DNA from: Trichosphaerium sp. ATCC 40318
Taxonomy: Eukaryota > Discosea > Flabellinia > Trichosidae
Assembly (NCBI GenBank): GCA_038496445.1
Contig: JALMLS010000446.1
Coordinates: 62,001-126,000 of the forward strand
DNA: 64,000 bases
Reading direction: 5' to 3'
Part shown: positions 47,061-58,298 of the stretch, one piece after another
How positions within the stretch are numbered: the first letter of the stretch is position 1
Layout: every line of letters begins with the position of its first letter
Position numbers and translations under genes: made by a program
Notes under the pieces: model-generated
The model's input: only the letters and a program-made list of their open reading frames with translations
What the model was told of the DNA's origin: nothing
Database searches by the model: none

Positions 47061-47449
47061 ACGCGCTGCCTTCGCGGTGTATCAATAGGAAAATATTTTT
47101 GGCGAAATGTGAAAAAAACAAGAAAGACAACCATGTACTACAAAAAAGAAACAAAATCAAAATCTTATCCAAAAAAAAAAAAGTTTCTATTTTTTGCACG
47201 TGTCATAGATAACAGAATCCCAATTTGTTGCTCCTATTATGATAGAAAAACATTATTCTTGCTTGTAGCATTATTTTGGAGTAATGAAGTGGTTGGTTAA
47301 CACCAACAGTTCGATCTTCTAAAAAAATTTTCTTCATTGCATTTTTTTGTCATTTGACATGTGTCACAATTAATAGGTTTAGTTACAAATACATTAAGCT
47401 CTTCGCAAAGGAGTACTATTAGCTTCAGAGTGTTGTGGTTTTTTGGCGC
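47061..47449. other. Convergent intergenic region
   Basis: About 390 bases between the ends of the Rho and H1-like genes. Purine-rich + strand (AAAGAAAC, A runs 47171-47180), one CACGTG at about 47199. No gene seen. Confidence 0.4.
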
Positions 47450-47966
47450 TTATTTTTTCGCTATTTTTTTTGATGCCTCTTTAGATGCAGCTCTTACACT
47501 TCTCCTTGGACCCTTTTTCTTTGGTGAGGCTTTTGAGACGCTACTTTTTCTTTTCCCAACTGTCTTTCGTGGAGCCTTTCGTGGAGTCTTTTTTGGCGTT
47601 CTTTTCGTAGGTTTAGTTACTTTACGCACTATAGGCGCTTCAGAGCGCCTTCGCGACGTTTTTGACGAACCGCGTTTTGCTCTTATTGCCTCTCTTTTTA
47701 GTACTGACCCTCGCTGTAGCTTATCCCTTAATTCGTTAATCTCTTCCTACGCCAATGTTAACAACTAAAAACAACATCTGTAACCGACATACGTCCAATT
47801 TTTCTTTCTCATCTTTCAGCGCCTTCGTTGCCTCTTTTTCGCTTTCTACTGTTTCTTTTAGGTCTAAACACTCTTCATCGTCTTGTAACTCGTCTTCAGG
47901 GTCAAAAATATCGTATTCTTTGTATTTCTCATGAGAGACGCCTAGGCGCTCTTCAGGTGTTGCCAT
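47450..47966 (-). CDS. Histone H1-like basic protein with acidic coiled N-terminus
   Basis: Two exons, about 150 residues. The first (MATPEERLGVSHEKYKEYDI, then EDELQDDEECLDLKETVESE) is strongly acidic and ends in a helical Lys/Glu stretch. An intron (GTATGT to GCGTAG, about 47755-47805) joins it to DEEINELRDKLQRGSVLKRE. From there to the stop at 47450 the protein is Lys/Arg/Pro/Ser/Thr-rich with SPKK- and TPKK-type motifs (RTPKKTPRKAPRKTVGKR), like the tail of linker histones. There is no winged-helix globular domain, so it is not a typical H1; tail-only H1 proteins occur in some protists. Likely a chromatin or nucleic-acid binding protein. The acidic half may act as self-shield or chaperone contact. 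Confidence 0.75.
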
Positions 47967-48148
47967 TCACTCAAATTCAAGCTGTCCCATGTTAAGGTGC
48001 GAGTTGAGCTTAATTCCGGCGCGAACGATTGTAGAAGCCAAGCTTCTTACGCTACAGTTGTGCTACGACTGTGCCATAGCGTCTGAGTGACGAAAAAGAC
48101 ATGTGGCTCGAACAAATAGAACAACTTTAGGCAAATACGTTATTGCTC

Positions 48149-50235
48149 ATGTCTGTACCACTGCGTAAGGCATTACACTATCCCAGTGTACGAAATACTA
48201 GCGTTGGTTACTCAACAGAATTACATCCAACATTTACAACCATCAAAGAGCTTGAAAAGGCAAAAAAGCGCGTCAAAAGGCACGTAATAAGCAACTAGTA
48301 CCTATTAACCGAAAAAAGAGCTACTGTACCAGATTGGACCTCCAGAGCTTATCAATTGGCCAAATTAGATGATATCAGTCACGCGTGTAATATAAAACAG
48401 CTCTCTGGATGGTATGCTCTTGGATATGATGACTTTGTAGAGCATGGTGCATCAGGCTTGCTGTACGGATCAAACAATGGTGTTTACCTTACAAGTCTAG
48501 CTACCACTTTTCAAACTCGGTGTCAGGCTGTCTAATGGAGCTATATCCACACTACAACTGGAAACCTTGGAGGTTCTCGTAAGTCAATAATCACGTGGTT
48601 TTATTCTCTTACTTGGTTGACATAGTTCAGCACCTCGACGTTTTTGGAAAGACAAAAATAATCAAAGGACACTTTTCAACGAAATTGGCAAAGCTATTAA
48701 CGTTAAGTGTCTTGATGATTGGAATTGTGTTAGTATAGGTAGTCTTATATCTCGTGGAGCAAATGGAGTATTGTAAGGCTCAGCTATCATACCTGATGTG
48801 CCTATTACTTATATTCATTTTAACTTGTAGATTCTATTACAAAGGAGGTATAGTAGAGTGTTTGGATGCCTTGTACCCGAATCATTCTTTTAATTATGTT
48901 GGCGATAGCCCGGAAGCGTTTATAGGGTTACATAAATTGCGTAATGGCGCTCGAACCGAACGAGAGTATGCTGTGAAATCCTTTTTTTTGTCTAATCACT
49001 TTATTGATAGAAATGAACCTGAACCTTTTTGGCAAACTTCTGATCGTTATCAAATCAATTTGTGCGAAAAGGAATTAGAATTAAAAACTCTGGATGATTG
49101 GTATCATGTAAACGTACGAGAAATTCGTATGCGTGCCAGTACAGCTGTTACAAGGTAAGTAACAAAAACTCCTACAATTTTGTCCTTTTTTTTTTTCGAT
49201 TTTAAACACGTTCTCGAGAACCTTCTCGTGTCCGTCAACTCCTGTATTTGAAATTAAGACTTATATTCATTCAGTGTAATGCTGGAAAACTGATTTTTTT
49301 TGTATTCTAGGATCAAGTCTATACCAAAACTTCTGAGTACTGTTTATCCTGATTATAGTTGGGATTTAAATTCTTTTTATTGGCGTAATAAAGGTAAATT
49401 CAGTAATAAAGACAAGCGGCTGGATTTCCTTTTTAAGGTTCGTGATACTCTTGATATTACAAATCCTACAGCATGGTATGTTACTTGTTGATCATCGCTT
49501 GTTTTTTTGTTAACGATTTTAAAGGTATCGTGTTGCTGCAGAGCAACTTGGTAAGCTTGGTGGACATGGAATACTTGAACACTGGCCACAAGTTCTCTCC
49601 CTTGTTGATCCGAATTTTGACTGGAAGTGGGATAGATTTGTGTGGCGTGGAAAACATGCGAAGCAATGGTTCGTATTAGGAAATGTTTTTTTTACTATTG
49701 ACATGTCATTTTAATGCTTGTTTAGGGCACTTCTTCAGTGTGTTAGAAATATATTTCCAGATAAAACAATCACAGAAGAACATAACGTTGGTAACAGTCT
49801 AAGCGATTTTGATGCTATAACTGTTGATATTTTCGTTCATGAGCTGAACCTTGCTATTGAATATCAAGGTAATTACATCCTTTTTTATTGGATATTTTTT
49901 TCACTTCTGTGTTTTACACCATAAGTTTATGCTTCTAATATGTGCGTTGTTTAGGTGAACAACATTACACAGATCGGATATTTTCTGGTCATTTTTCGGC
50001 TGCACAAACTACTAGAGATGTTCAAAAAATTGCTTTGTGTAAGGAAGCAGGGATTTGCTTGGTTCCTATTTCTTATTCTTGGTCCCTTGATGAACCTACA
50101 ATTATAGCAACTATAAAACACTATTATCCAGATATAGATATTAAAGTACCTTCGGGAGCTCGACCATTGCTTGATTCATCAATACCTGATGGCAGTACGC
50201 AAACGGTTTTTTTCTTCTTTTTTTCGTTTTGTTGA
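48149..50235 (+). CDS. WY-repeat protein with restriction-endonuclease-like C-terminal domain
   Basis: About eight exons. After a basic start (MSVPLRKALHYPSVRNTSVG) there are four to five tandem modules of about 60-90 residues with the pattern W-Y at the start, then L-L/C-L, Y-P and W-F: LSGWYALGYDDFVEHGASGL with LMELYPHYNWKPWRF; DDWNCVSIGSLISRGANGVL with LDALYPNHSF; DDWYHVNVREI with LLSTVYPDYSWDLNSFYW; AWYRVAAEQLGKLGGHG with FDWKWDRFVW. The C-terminal domain has VDIFVHELNLAIEYQGEQHY, a D...ExQ nuclease motif, then TRDVQKIALCKEAGICLVPI and SYSW, as in PD-(D/E)XK-fold proteins. I recall relatives in glomeromycete fungi and oomycetes but no proven activity. The exact 3' end may lie in a further exon. 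A paralog lies at 54.2-56.3 kb. Confidence 0.75.
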
Positions 50236-50634
50236 AACAACTTGCACAACTTGTCCAGTTTGACTTGATTCATATCTATTCTGAAATTGCATGTAGGTGT
50301 AAATTTGATGGGTGCTCAAGAGATAGTAGCTATGTGAGGGGGAAATAAAAGGTCATAAACAAACAATACAAGCGAACAAATAAAACAATGTAAAAAAGGT
50401 AATCAAAAAAAACAAGAATCCATCTGCTATGCTACCCCAACGTCTTAAGTAAAACATTTTATTTTGTTCCAAACCCACACGCTGTTTCTGGACACGCTTG
50501 GTAAGTTGTAACACTTTGTACACATTTTCCTACCTTGATAAAGTGTCAACATCTTTCAAGCCATTTTAAGAAGTTCGTTGTTCTAATGCACGCCATAGTA
50601 TCACTTTAGTGTTATCGTGAACAAAGGAAACGCC
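50236..50634. other. Intergenic
   Basis: About 400 bases between two rightward genes. No ORF or element I can support. Confidence 0.4.
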
Positions 50635-53253
50635 ATGAATAGTTATTTTATCCCTTTGTGTGTTCTGCTAGTGCTTTCTTTCTCATCCACTGGCTTTGGT
50701 ATATGCGTACCTTATGTTTTAAATGTAACAGGGTCACCTCAACGGTAAGTTGTTCAAAAGTTCATTGGGTATCTCTACATGCGTCTTTTGGCTCTGTTTC
50801 GACGTTCTAACGCAGTCTTCAGGTGTGATGATGTAGTAGAAAGCTCTACATTAGTTTATTTACCAGATAATACCACACAGGCGCAAGTACAAGCGTAAGT
50901 GCTCGTTTTTAGCTCAAAAGCAAAAAATAGAGAATGTTTTGACTCTACAAGCATTGATTATCAGTTAAATTCATGAACAGACTGGAAAACAATTTCTTTA
51001 TCATGTTTACAATACTTCTATTACGAATTTTTAACACAGAGAGGTGTTTGGGCAACTTTACTTTTTTGGAAAATCTGTTTTAAGTGAATATGTTCTATAG
51101 AAAGCAGTTTTCTTTTTTTGACACTGTTGTAGGGATATTGATATTGCTTTACCTGGTATAGATGTTTTAGATGACGTAGGTGGATCATCTTGTAAAGATT
51201 CTATTGTTCTTTACGCTTGTCAAGCGGGTTTCAAGAGGTGTAATGATTCATTTCCGGATGGTGTTGTTTTACCTTGTTTTGACACTTGTGAAAACATCGG
51301 CATTCAATGTGAACAATTCTTGGCGTTCACATCTCTACAGCTTCCTGATTGTACAAATAGAACCCTTGTTTCTCTAGATTGTAATGCCACACGTGATAAT
51401 AACGTAACAGGTAAACGTGCAAAGAATTTACAAGATCGGACTTGATACCAATCTCATTTTTGTTTTAGCTGATACGTTAATTTGTCCTGCTGGACTTTTT
51501 CGCGATGTTGAGAGTGCCACTCTACGAACTTGTGCGCGTTTTTATAATTTAGACGTTCATCTTATTGTTTTCTAGATGAGGGCCCATGCTGGGCGTGTCC
51601 GGCTCCTGTGTTTTCAGGTACATTGCCTGTGAGTACATTTTTCATTAATAATCCGTAAGATACTTCAACTCTTGTTATCAAGTACTTCTCTATTGCCGTG
51701 GGATGTAGTGGAATGATACTGTCAGCTTTTTGTTTAATTGTCTTCTTGGGAAACCCATTGTACGTTAAATTGAATCATTGTCATCAAAGTAACTTTTGTT
51801 TTTGTAGGTTCAGAACATTTCAAACGCAATACTTCAGTATTCTCTGCGTTGACTCCTTTGTTACTGGCATGTGTCTATTTATCACATCTCTTTCCCCTGA
51901 ATTCTTCACATGCGAGAATGAATCTCGTATGGCTCATTCATGGCACGTGCCATGCACCATCCAAGGTATTACCAACCTGGTGGTCATAAGATTTACAAAT
52001 TTGTTTTGTTCTTTAGGTTTTATTTTCTTGTTTGCTGGAAATCAATTGGTATTGTGCTGGCTTTTGATGGCACTAAATAGTGCATACATTAAGTATAGAG
52101 GCATTAAACTTGTTGGTGGGTATCCGAGACATTATAAAATAGTACGTAACATGCATAGTAGTATGGAAAAGAGTCAGTTCTTCTGATACCGTTGTAGTTT
52201 GTTTACACTGTTTTATGGGCTGTGCCTGCAATTATAACAGTTGCTGCTCTTGTTAGTGGTCAAATAACGGCACTCCCTGGTTTTAACTTTTGCTTTGGTA
52301 CATCACAAGCACATTAAAATCGATTTTATGCTAACTTAATTTACCTAAGTCACAATCAATAATAGATGGTCTCAGTGGGTATTCTTTTTTGGTCCTATGA
52401 TACCTTGTTCAGTTGTCGCTATTTCTAGCTTCTTGTTTTTGGTATATCACTTATGCACGAATGATACGGTAAGCGCAATTTCCATACAAACATTCCTGGC
52501 TTGGTTTGTTTTAAGTTGGTTTTTTAAACTGACTTAACTTTTCATGAAAGGTTGCTACTGCTGAAGATTTAAAAAGAAAGCGCACTAGGGCTCTTGTTAT
52601 TTCTCATGTTGTGATATACTGGCTTGTGATTATATATATATTTACGTATGTTTGTTGACTTGCTGTAGTTGTTTTTTCAGTATTTTTTTTGTTTCTTGTT
52701 TTTTTCTTATAAGTGTTAACTATGCGTAGGTATCGTATTTATATTGAACTTGAACTAGCAGACACCGAGAATCAATATCTCGAGTGTCTTCAACTAGAAG
52801 CAGACATTACAAAATGCTTTCAGATTAATGAACTCAATGTTACAGCAACTGTTATTTTCATCTTTTGCATAGGAGGTAAACCTTTGTTTTTTTTCTTTCT
52901 TTGCTTGCTCACTTTTGAGATCACGTGTTTGGCGAATTATCTTTCTAACAAAAGAGAGCTAATTTATTTGTATAAAGGTACTGGTGTCGTTATATTTATT
53001 GCTTTCATGTGCATGCAGTACGTACAACAATAAGAAAGCTAACAAACATAGACTTTTCCTTTTTCTTTATTAGGTACTTACTTATTTTTCTAGCTCATTT
53101 CGTGCAATGGTGAAAGGTTATTTCTCAAAAGTATGGCCTAATAGTACATCTTCAAACACGGCCACCTTATCTAAAAATATAACTTATCCATCAAACGGTG
53201 AAGAAGAATATACACTAAATTCATCTTTCAAGAAACAAAACAATAATGTATAA
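50635..53253 (+). CDS. Frizzled/Smoothened-like receptor with CRD (copy 1)
   Basis: Plasma-membrane receptor of class F. Signal peptide MNSYFIPLCVLLVLSFSS, then a Fz-type cysteine-rich domain: QRCDDVVESSTLVYLPDN, SSCKDSIVLYACQAGFKRC, GVVLPCFDTCENIGIQCEQF, LQLPDCTNRT (about 50730-51400). A linker with CPAPVFSGTLPYFSIAVG leads to helix 1. Seven helices follow with class F marks: FRTFQTQYFSILCVDSF, FTCENESRMAHSWHVPCTIQ, WLLMALNSAYIKYRGIK, the long loop with LPGFNFCFGTSQ, FFFGPMIPCSVVAISSFLFL, RALVISHVVIYWLVIIYIF and VVIFIAFMCMQY. The Ser/Thr/Asn-rich tail ends at 53253 with no KTxxxW Dishevelled motif. More than a dozen exons. Similar to amoebozoan Fz/Smo-like receptors; closely matched by the copy at 58.3-60.9 kb. 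The ligand is unknown, since Wnt is not expected. Confidence 0.9.
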
Positions 53254-54195
53254 CTAACCTTTCCTCATTGTAAATTACAACTTAAAATCCTAAGTACACG
53301 GGTCACAGCAAAGTGATAATAAACCATGTGTCTGATTAACAAGGATGCACTTACTGTGACCAACACCTCTTTCTTAAATGTGCTAATTGTGCATTGCAGT
53401 TATATTTTCTAGTGCTGACAACAAACTCAATTGAGCTTCCCAGCTTTTCTACAAACTGCGTTCAACCAGGTAGCACTGTTCGCTTTCAATCCAGCCAAGT
53501 CGCCTACCTTAGCTCACAAAATGTCTGTCCTAGGTTGTAACACGAACATCGGCATGTTTCTTTGACCATAAATAATATCAAATATTTGACTCGCTTGTAA
53601 AAAAATTGGTATTCTATTCATTTATAACATTGCTAGTTTACGAGGCCTGCTTGGGTAGTCTTCGCTAATATATTGGTAGCATGTAGAAGTCATTGATATG
53701 AGATCTGGCCTATTTCTACAACAGCTCAATTACTCGTGTGCTACAGTAAAATTCAAATCGATCAAAAAATAATTGGTATACATGCAACTTACCACTCATT
53801 GTAGCCTTTCGCACATGCAGTCTATTTCTTTCATATAATAAACTTCCTTTAGGCCCTTGCACATAGGGTTCTTGCCTAGCTTTAAAGTATGACATCCGGC
53901 CTTACTACCTAAATAGAATAGTTATAAACCGGCTTCTACATCAGAACTCACGTACAAAAGGGAAAAACAGACAGACTTTTTGAAATGTTGTCCAGCAACT
54001 TGGTTCCCTTAATAACCCCTCATTATGTACGTTTACAGCGCGTGTATTGTTGCAGGTGACATAAAATTATGGGAACCACCTAGAAGAGTAATTAAACAAC
54101 ATCGACTGATTTAAAAACCAAAACAACAAAAATAGTTTTCTTAGCGCAAAACAACCCCTAGATTTAACAACCGGTATGGAAAAGCTTTTACAAAA
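53254..54195. other. Convergent intergenic region
   Basis: About 940 bases between the end of the frizzled-like copy 1 and the end of the second WY-repeat nuclease gene. No ORF of weight on either strand and no repeat that I can see. Confidence 0.4.
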
Positions 54196-56275
54196 CTAGC
54201 ACAATGTGTGTAAATAAAGAGGCAAAAAGACTTTGCATGTAAGGTTAGGAAACCAAAAACATTTCTTCGTACTACTTTGTATCATTTTTACATTCTCCAA
54301 CCGTTTGTTGTGTTCAGTAGTTTCAGGCATGACTATCAATGGTTTTGTGTTTGGATCATATCTAATACCCACATCGCGTCGATGGTGATATATAGTAGCA
54401 GATAATGACTTATCATCTCCTGGAACCCACCAATAAGGAACAGCAACAACTGTAATACCTTACAGAGGAAAGTCAGCAAATGCACTTTTTGATTTTTGCG
54501 TACCTAATTGACCACATAGATGATCCTTTTCGTGGTCTCTGGCAGCGTATATATTCACCGGAAGACTGTGTTTTAAAAGATCGTGGAAGTGATGCTCACC
54601 TTTTACTTGTCAACCAAAAAAAACCACGAATTTGGAAAAAAAAGTACCTTGATACTCGATGGCGAGATTGTATCGTGGTACGAATATATCAACGGAAATT
54701 TGAGTTCCAGATGAGTCTCTCACATCTATAGGATGCTCCTCTTCAACAACATCAAGTGGATACAACCGTTTTACTGCTTTAAAAAGTTCCCTGTAGTTCT
54801 GTTTAAAATCTGAAATAATTTAAAAAGAAGAGAAACTACCTTTGTACAGCTTTCTTTCGTGAGCTCTGGTTCCGCTTTAACTTTGTTTTGGGGTACCATA
54901 TAGGTAACACCTTAGCAAAATTATACTTAAAAGAAGAACCACCAAGGGCATGAAGTTGGGGCATTGATGTCCGCATCCTATTTAAAGAAGCTAAGCAAGA
55001 CTTTCTTTTCTTTTTTTGGTCACTACTATGCATCCCGTACCAGTCTTGTGGGCCTCCCATATTCATACTTCGTTCCATATCTCTAAGAACAGAAGCTACT
55101 TTTTCTGTATCACTCCAGAATCCTCTAGGCTTGTTCTTTTTCTGCCTTTAAAAAAACAACTTAAGTCAATAATATTATTTCCTTTTAAAGAAGCCTTACT
55201 TAAACACAAATAACGTATCGTCCCACGTGTGGTTAGCATAAATATCCATGACTGCTCTAGAAAGCACATTCGAGTATCTTACAACGAACCATTAGCAACA
55301 AAACTAGAAAATGTCTTCTAAAAGCTAAAGACTTACATAGCCATAATACTATTTGCTTTTCCGTTCATGTCTATGCTCTTCATAGAGTACCAATCATCAA
55401 GACACTTCATCTCAAATTCCTCTGCAATCTCATTAAACTTTCCTACTTGTATCTCTTTTTTCAACCAGTATCTCATTGGAGAGCACCTGGGGTTGATCAG
55501 TCAACGAGAATTTCTTTTCAAAAAAAAAGAAAGAAACAAATGTGTCGCACTTGAACTTCTCTACATTCCATTCTCGCTCTGGATATATTTCTTTTAATGT
55601 TGAAGACAAGGAACTATCATACCTAGCATAATAGTGAGACGCTGTAGAGAGAAATAACGAAGCTCCATAGTTAACCGAAGAATGACATAATACGTACCTA
55701 CACAGTAACGTTTTACCACCTAGTTTTATAATGTGACTTGCAGTGATGCTGTACCAATCGTTCCAGTGATTGAACTTCAATTCTTCATACACAAAGTCCA
55801 TGAAACGTCTTTGGTTTTTCATGTCACCCCAAAAACTAGAGGGAGCTGTTCTAATGGCGATTCAATAAGAACCACGCGTTGTGGTTACTTTTTGCGTACA
55901 AAAACTTCCACCCGTGCCATTTGTACTGAGGATACAGCGTTTTTACCGTTTCAAACAGTGAGCCATACCTGCATAGCGTTAATAATAACAATACGCGCTA
56001 CTTGAGGGTATTTGGGTCTGTTTTCCCACAAATGTCAACTGCTATTTACTTTTCTATTATTCTACGCGCACTACCCCATTTTACGTCCGCCGGCGATACA
56101 TTATACCAATCTCTAACAGTCCGTACTTTTAACACTTCTCCAACCTTCTCAAACCATGTTCTTTCGTAGCTTTAAACGTATGAGATACTAATTACGCTGT
56201 GTTAACGTACTTTGGAGAATCTGGTCTATTAAAATAACCAGATGGGTTAGAATACGCTCTAATGGTAGCACGCAT
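54196..56275 (-). CDS. WY-repeat restriction-fold protein (copy 2)
   Basis: Paralog of the 48.1-50.2 kb gene on the opposite strand. Start at 56275 (MRATIRAYSNPSGYFNRPDS). Modules: TVRDWYNVSPADVKW with LFETVKTLYPQYKWHGWKF; HWNDWYSITASHIIKLGGKT with LSSTLKEIYPEREW; and a further WY block near 55350-55050. In the C-terminal domain both motif parts are kept: VDIFVPRYNLAIEYQGEHHF (about 54640) and ARDHEKDHLCGQLG (about 54540) with GITVVAVPYWWVPGDDKSLS, then a Lys/Thr-rich end at 54196. No frameshift is needed if exons are spliced at GTAC/GTAA donors, so it looks intact rather than a relic. Exon edges around 54750-55200 are uncertain. Function inferred as for copy 1. Confidence 0.68.
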
Positions 56276-56447
56276 ATGCGTAAACAGTAATATGTGCTGT
56301 GGCTTTAAGCACGAATGTCTTAAGCTACCCTTCGAGATGGTTGTTTTTACATAATGACTTCACGTGTTTGCAAGGCTATTTATTTCTTTCGCTATATGAC
56401 ACCTCATTTTGGTCAAAGTGAAGTACAACACCTTTGCTAAATTTGTC

Positions 56448-57602
56448 TCAACCGAGTATTTCTTCGCCACGGTCGATGCAGATGTTATGACCACTTTCCA
56501 CTGCTAGTGATTTTATGCATTCTTTTGTAATTGAAGTGTCTCTGAAGTAAATGCGATGAAGTCCTTTTAAGGCTTTGACACCTTCATCTGTCACGTGTCC
56601 ACAACCTCTAATGTTAATTGTATGAACCCCTTTTAATGCTTTGACACCTTCATCTGTCACTCTAATGCTAATTGTGTGAATCCCATTTAACGCTTTGATT
56701 CCTTTGTCTGTAACTGAAGTGTAGCTAAGATCAATGCTATGAACGCCTTGTAAAGCTGCAACGCCTTTGTCTGTTACATGTCTACAATGTGAAATGCTAA
56801 TATCATAAACACCCTTAAGTGCCCTTAATCCTTCATCCGTAACTGCTGTGTCATTAAGATTAATAGAATGAACTCCTTTCAAAGCTCTAATGCCTTTATC
56901 TGTTACTGAAGTGCTCCAAAGGCCAATAGTGTGGACTCCTTTCAAACATTTGATTCCTTCGTCTGTCACGTGTTTCGAACTAAGGTAAATAGTATGTACT
57001 CCTGACAATGCTTTGATTCCTTCATCTGTGACTGATGCGCCTTCAAGATAAATTGTATGAACTCCATGTAGTCCTTTTACGCCTTTACCTGTTATGTGAT
57101 TACACTTAGTAAGGTTAATGGTATGAGCGCGCTTCAATTGTTGGAAACTTCTATCTGTAACCAAACTAAAACTTAAATCAATTCTGCGAATGCCCGGTAG
57201 TAGTGCGTTTATATTACTAGTATCGATATCAACACCTGGTATATATGTACGCACACCTTTGCGTTTAATCCTTCTAATTGTAACATTGGTATTGTTCATG
57301 ACACCTTTATACCGTCTTATCTTTCTGAGATCATTAATTTTTGTCAAAGTAATTTCGTCATATCCAACTATATCATGAATTATATCTGCCATTAAACTAC
57401 ATGACTGAGCAACATAGAACTTTTCACGCCCTTCTGTATGACATAGAATACTTGCAATAACCTCTATTGGAAGATCTAGAATATGTGTACACGATTCCTT
57501 GGGCAGCACGACATGTTTTCTAAACAGCAAGTTAAAAAAAACAACTGTTCGCATTACCACGTGCGTTGATAAAATCCCTTGTTTTAGCTTTTCAACGTCC
57601 AT
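56448..57602 (-). CDS. Intronless F-box/LRR protein, about 11 repeats
   Basis: A single 384-codon frame. The N-terminus (MDVEKLKQGILSTHVVMRTV) precedes an F-box-like block LPIEVIASILCHTEGREKFY and VAQSCSLMADIIHDIVGYD. Then about 11 cysteine-containing-type leucine-rich repeats of 21 or 22 residues with the core A-L-K-G-V-H-T-I-x-L, then either T-x-V-T-D (21) or C-x-x-V-T-D (22), then K-G-I-K; examples are KALSGVHTIYLSSKHVTDEG and RALKGVYDISISHCRHVTDK. One unit (near 56670; GIHTISIRVTDEG) has lost about three residues. The repeat surface is likely the binding face. Same family as the gene at 61.8-63.4 kb and similar, as I recall, to VHTL-type LRR proteins of giant viruses. Role as ubiquitin-ligase adaptor inferred. 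Confidence 0.88.
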   Translation of the reverse strand: MDVEKLKQGILSTHVVMRTVVFFNLLFRKHVVLPKESCTHILDLPIEVIASILCHTEGREKFYVAQSCSLMADIIHDIVGYDEITLTKINDLRKIRRYKGVMNNTNVTIRRIKRKGVRTYIPGVDIDTSNINALLPGIRRIDLSFSLVTDRSFQQLKRAHTINLTKCNHITGKGVKGLHGVHTIYLEGASVTDEGIKALSGVHTIYLSSKHVTDEGIKCLKGVHTIGLWSTSVTDKGIRALKGVHSINLNDTAVTDEGLRALKGVYDISISHCRHVTDKGVAALQGVHSIDLSYTSVTDKGIKALNGIHTISIRVTDEGVKALKGVHTINIRGCGHVTDEGVKALKGLHRIYFRDTSITKECIKSLAVESGHNICIDRGEEILG

Positions 57603-58298
57603 TTAATATGCAGAAGTTTCTTATTGTTAAAATCCTGGTGATAGTGATAATATGAGTCCTGGACCCCTTACTTGAGATGCGTCAAACTGAATGTTAACGT
57701 TTGCGTTACTGAAGCTTATAACTTGCCAAGGCATTGGTTTTCGGTCCGAGATCGGTCTTCACGTTAAGTGAAAGATTCTGGTTCTTTGACGAAAAACCAC
57801 CAGTTGGTTTCAGTAAAAGTAGTCCTAGACGGTTGTTCATCCAAAGTTCTACAGATAGAGTGGTTGAACGCCTGAACCATATTTTCAGCTCTAATCAGGT
57901 ACTCGCTTAGCTTGCTATGTTAGGTCATAAACGCTTACGTATCCACCTTGAAAAGTGCCCTAGATGTAAGCTTTACTGCAACCGTTAAAACAAATACTTT
58001 CTTCATGATGGCTTAACAAAATGGGTGAAAAAGTATTGTGCTTTTTCTCGCGGTAGTAGTTAAGCCAACATGAAGAAAGTATTTGTTTTAACGGCAATCA
58101 CATTGTTGGTTTATCCTTATTAGTGTACATACTTAAGGCTTTTCTATAAAGTGTAATAAACATCAAATTTTTATTTTGGCAATTGCAGGGCAATTGCATC
58201 TAGTGTTAGAATACATTTGTTTGGTATCTTATCTATGTATTATGTTTATCAAGCCCGAAGGGGCATTCTAAGAATTTCTATTATAAGTGAATAGTGTC
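57603..58298. other. Intergenic region around an inverted repeat
   Basis: Nearly 700 bases between the start of one F-box/LRR gene and the end of the second frizzled-like gene, both leftward. It carries the 36-nt inverted repeat described separately; outside it I see no gene. Confidence 0.5.
57982..58094. repeat. Inverted repeat, 36-nt arms with 41-nt spacer
   Basis: Arms 57982-58017 and 58059-58094 are reverse complements with one mismatch (GATGG versus GTTGG). Each arm, read outward, begins just before an ATG and encodes the same start, MKKVFVLT, typical of a signal peptide. The + strand copy runs MKKVFVLTAITLLVYPY to a stop; the minus copy runs on as MKKVFVLTVAVKL. The two identical 5' ends point away from each other. 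This looks like an inverted duplication of the 5' end of a secreted-protein gene, or a small foldback element. Confidence 0.8.

Noticed and set aside
54196-56275. Second WY-repeat nuclease gene as a pseudogene
   Set aside because: ORFs looked broken at first, but splicing at GTAC/GTAA donors restores frames and both nuclease motifs are intact.
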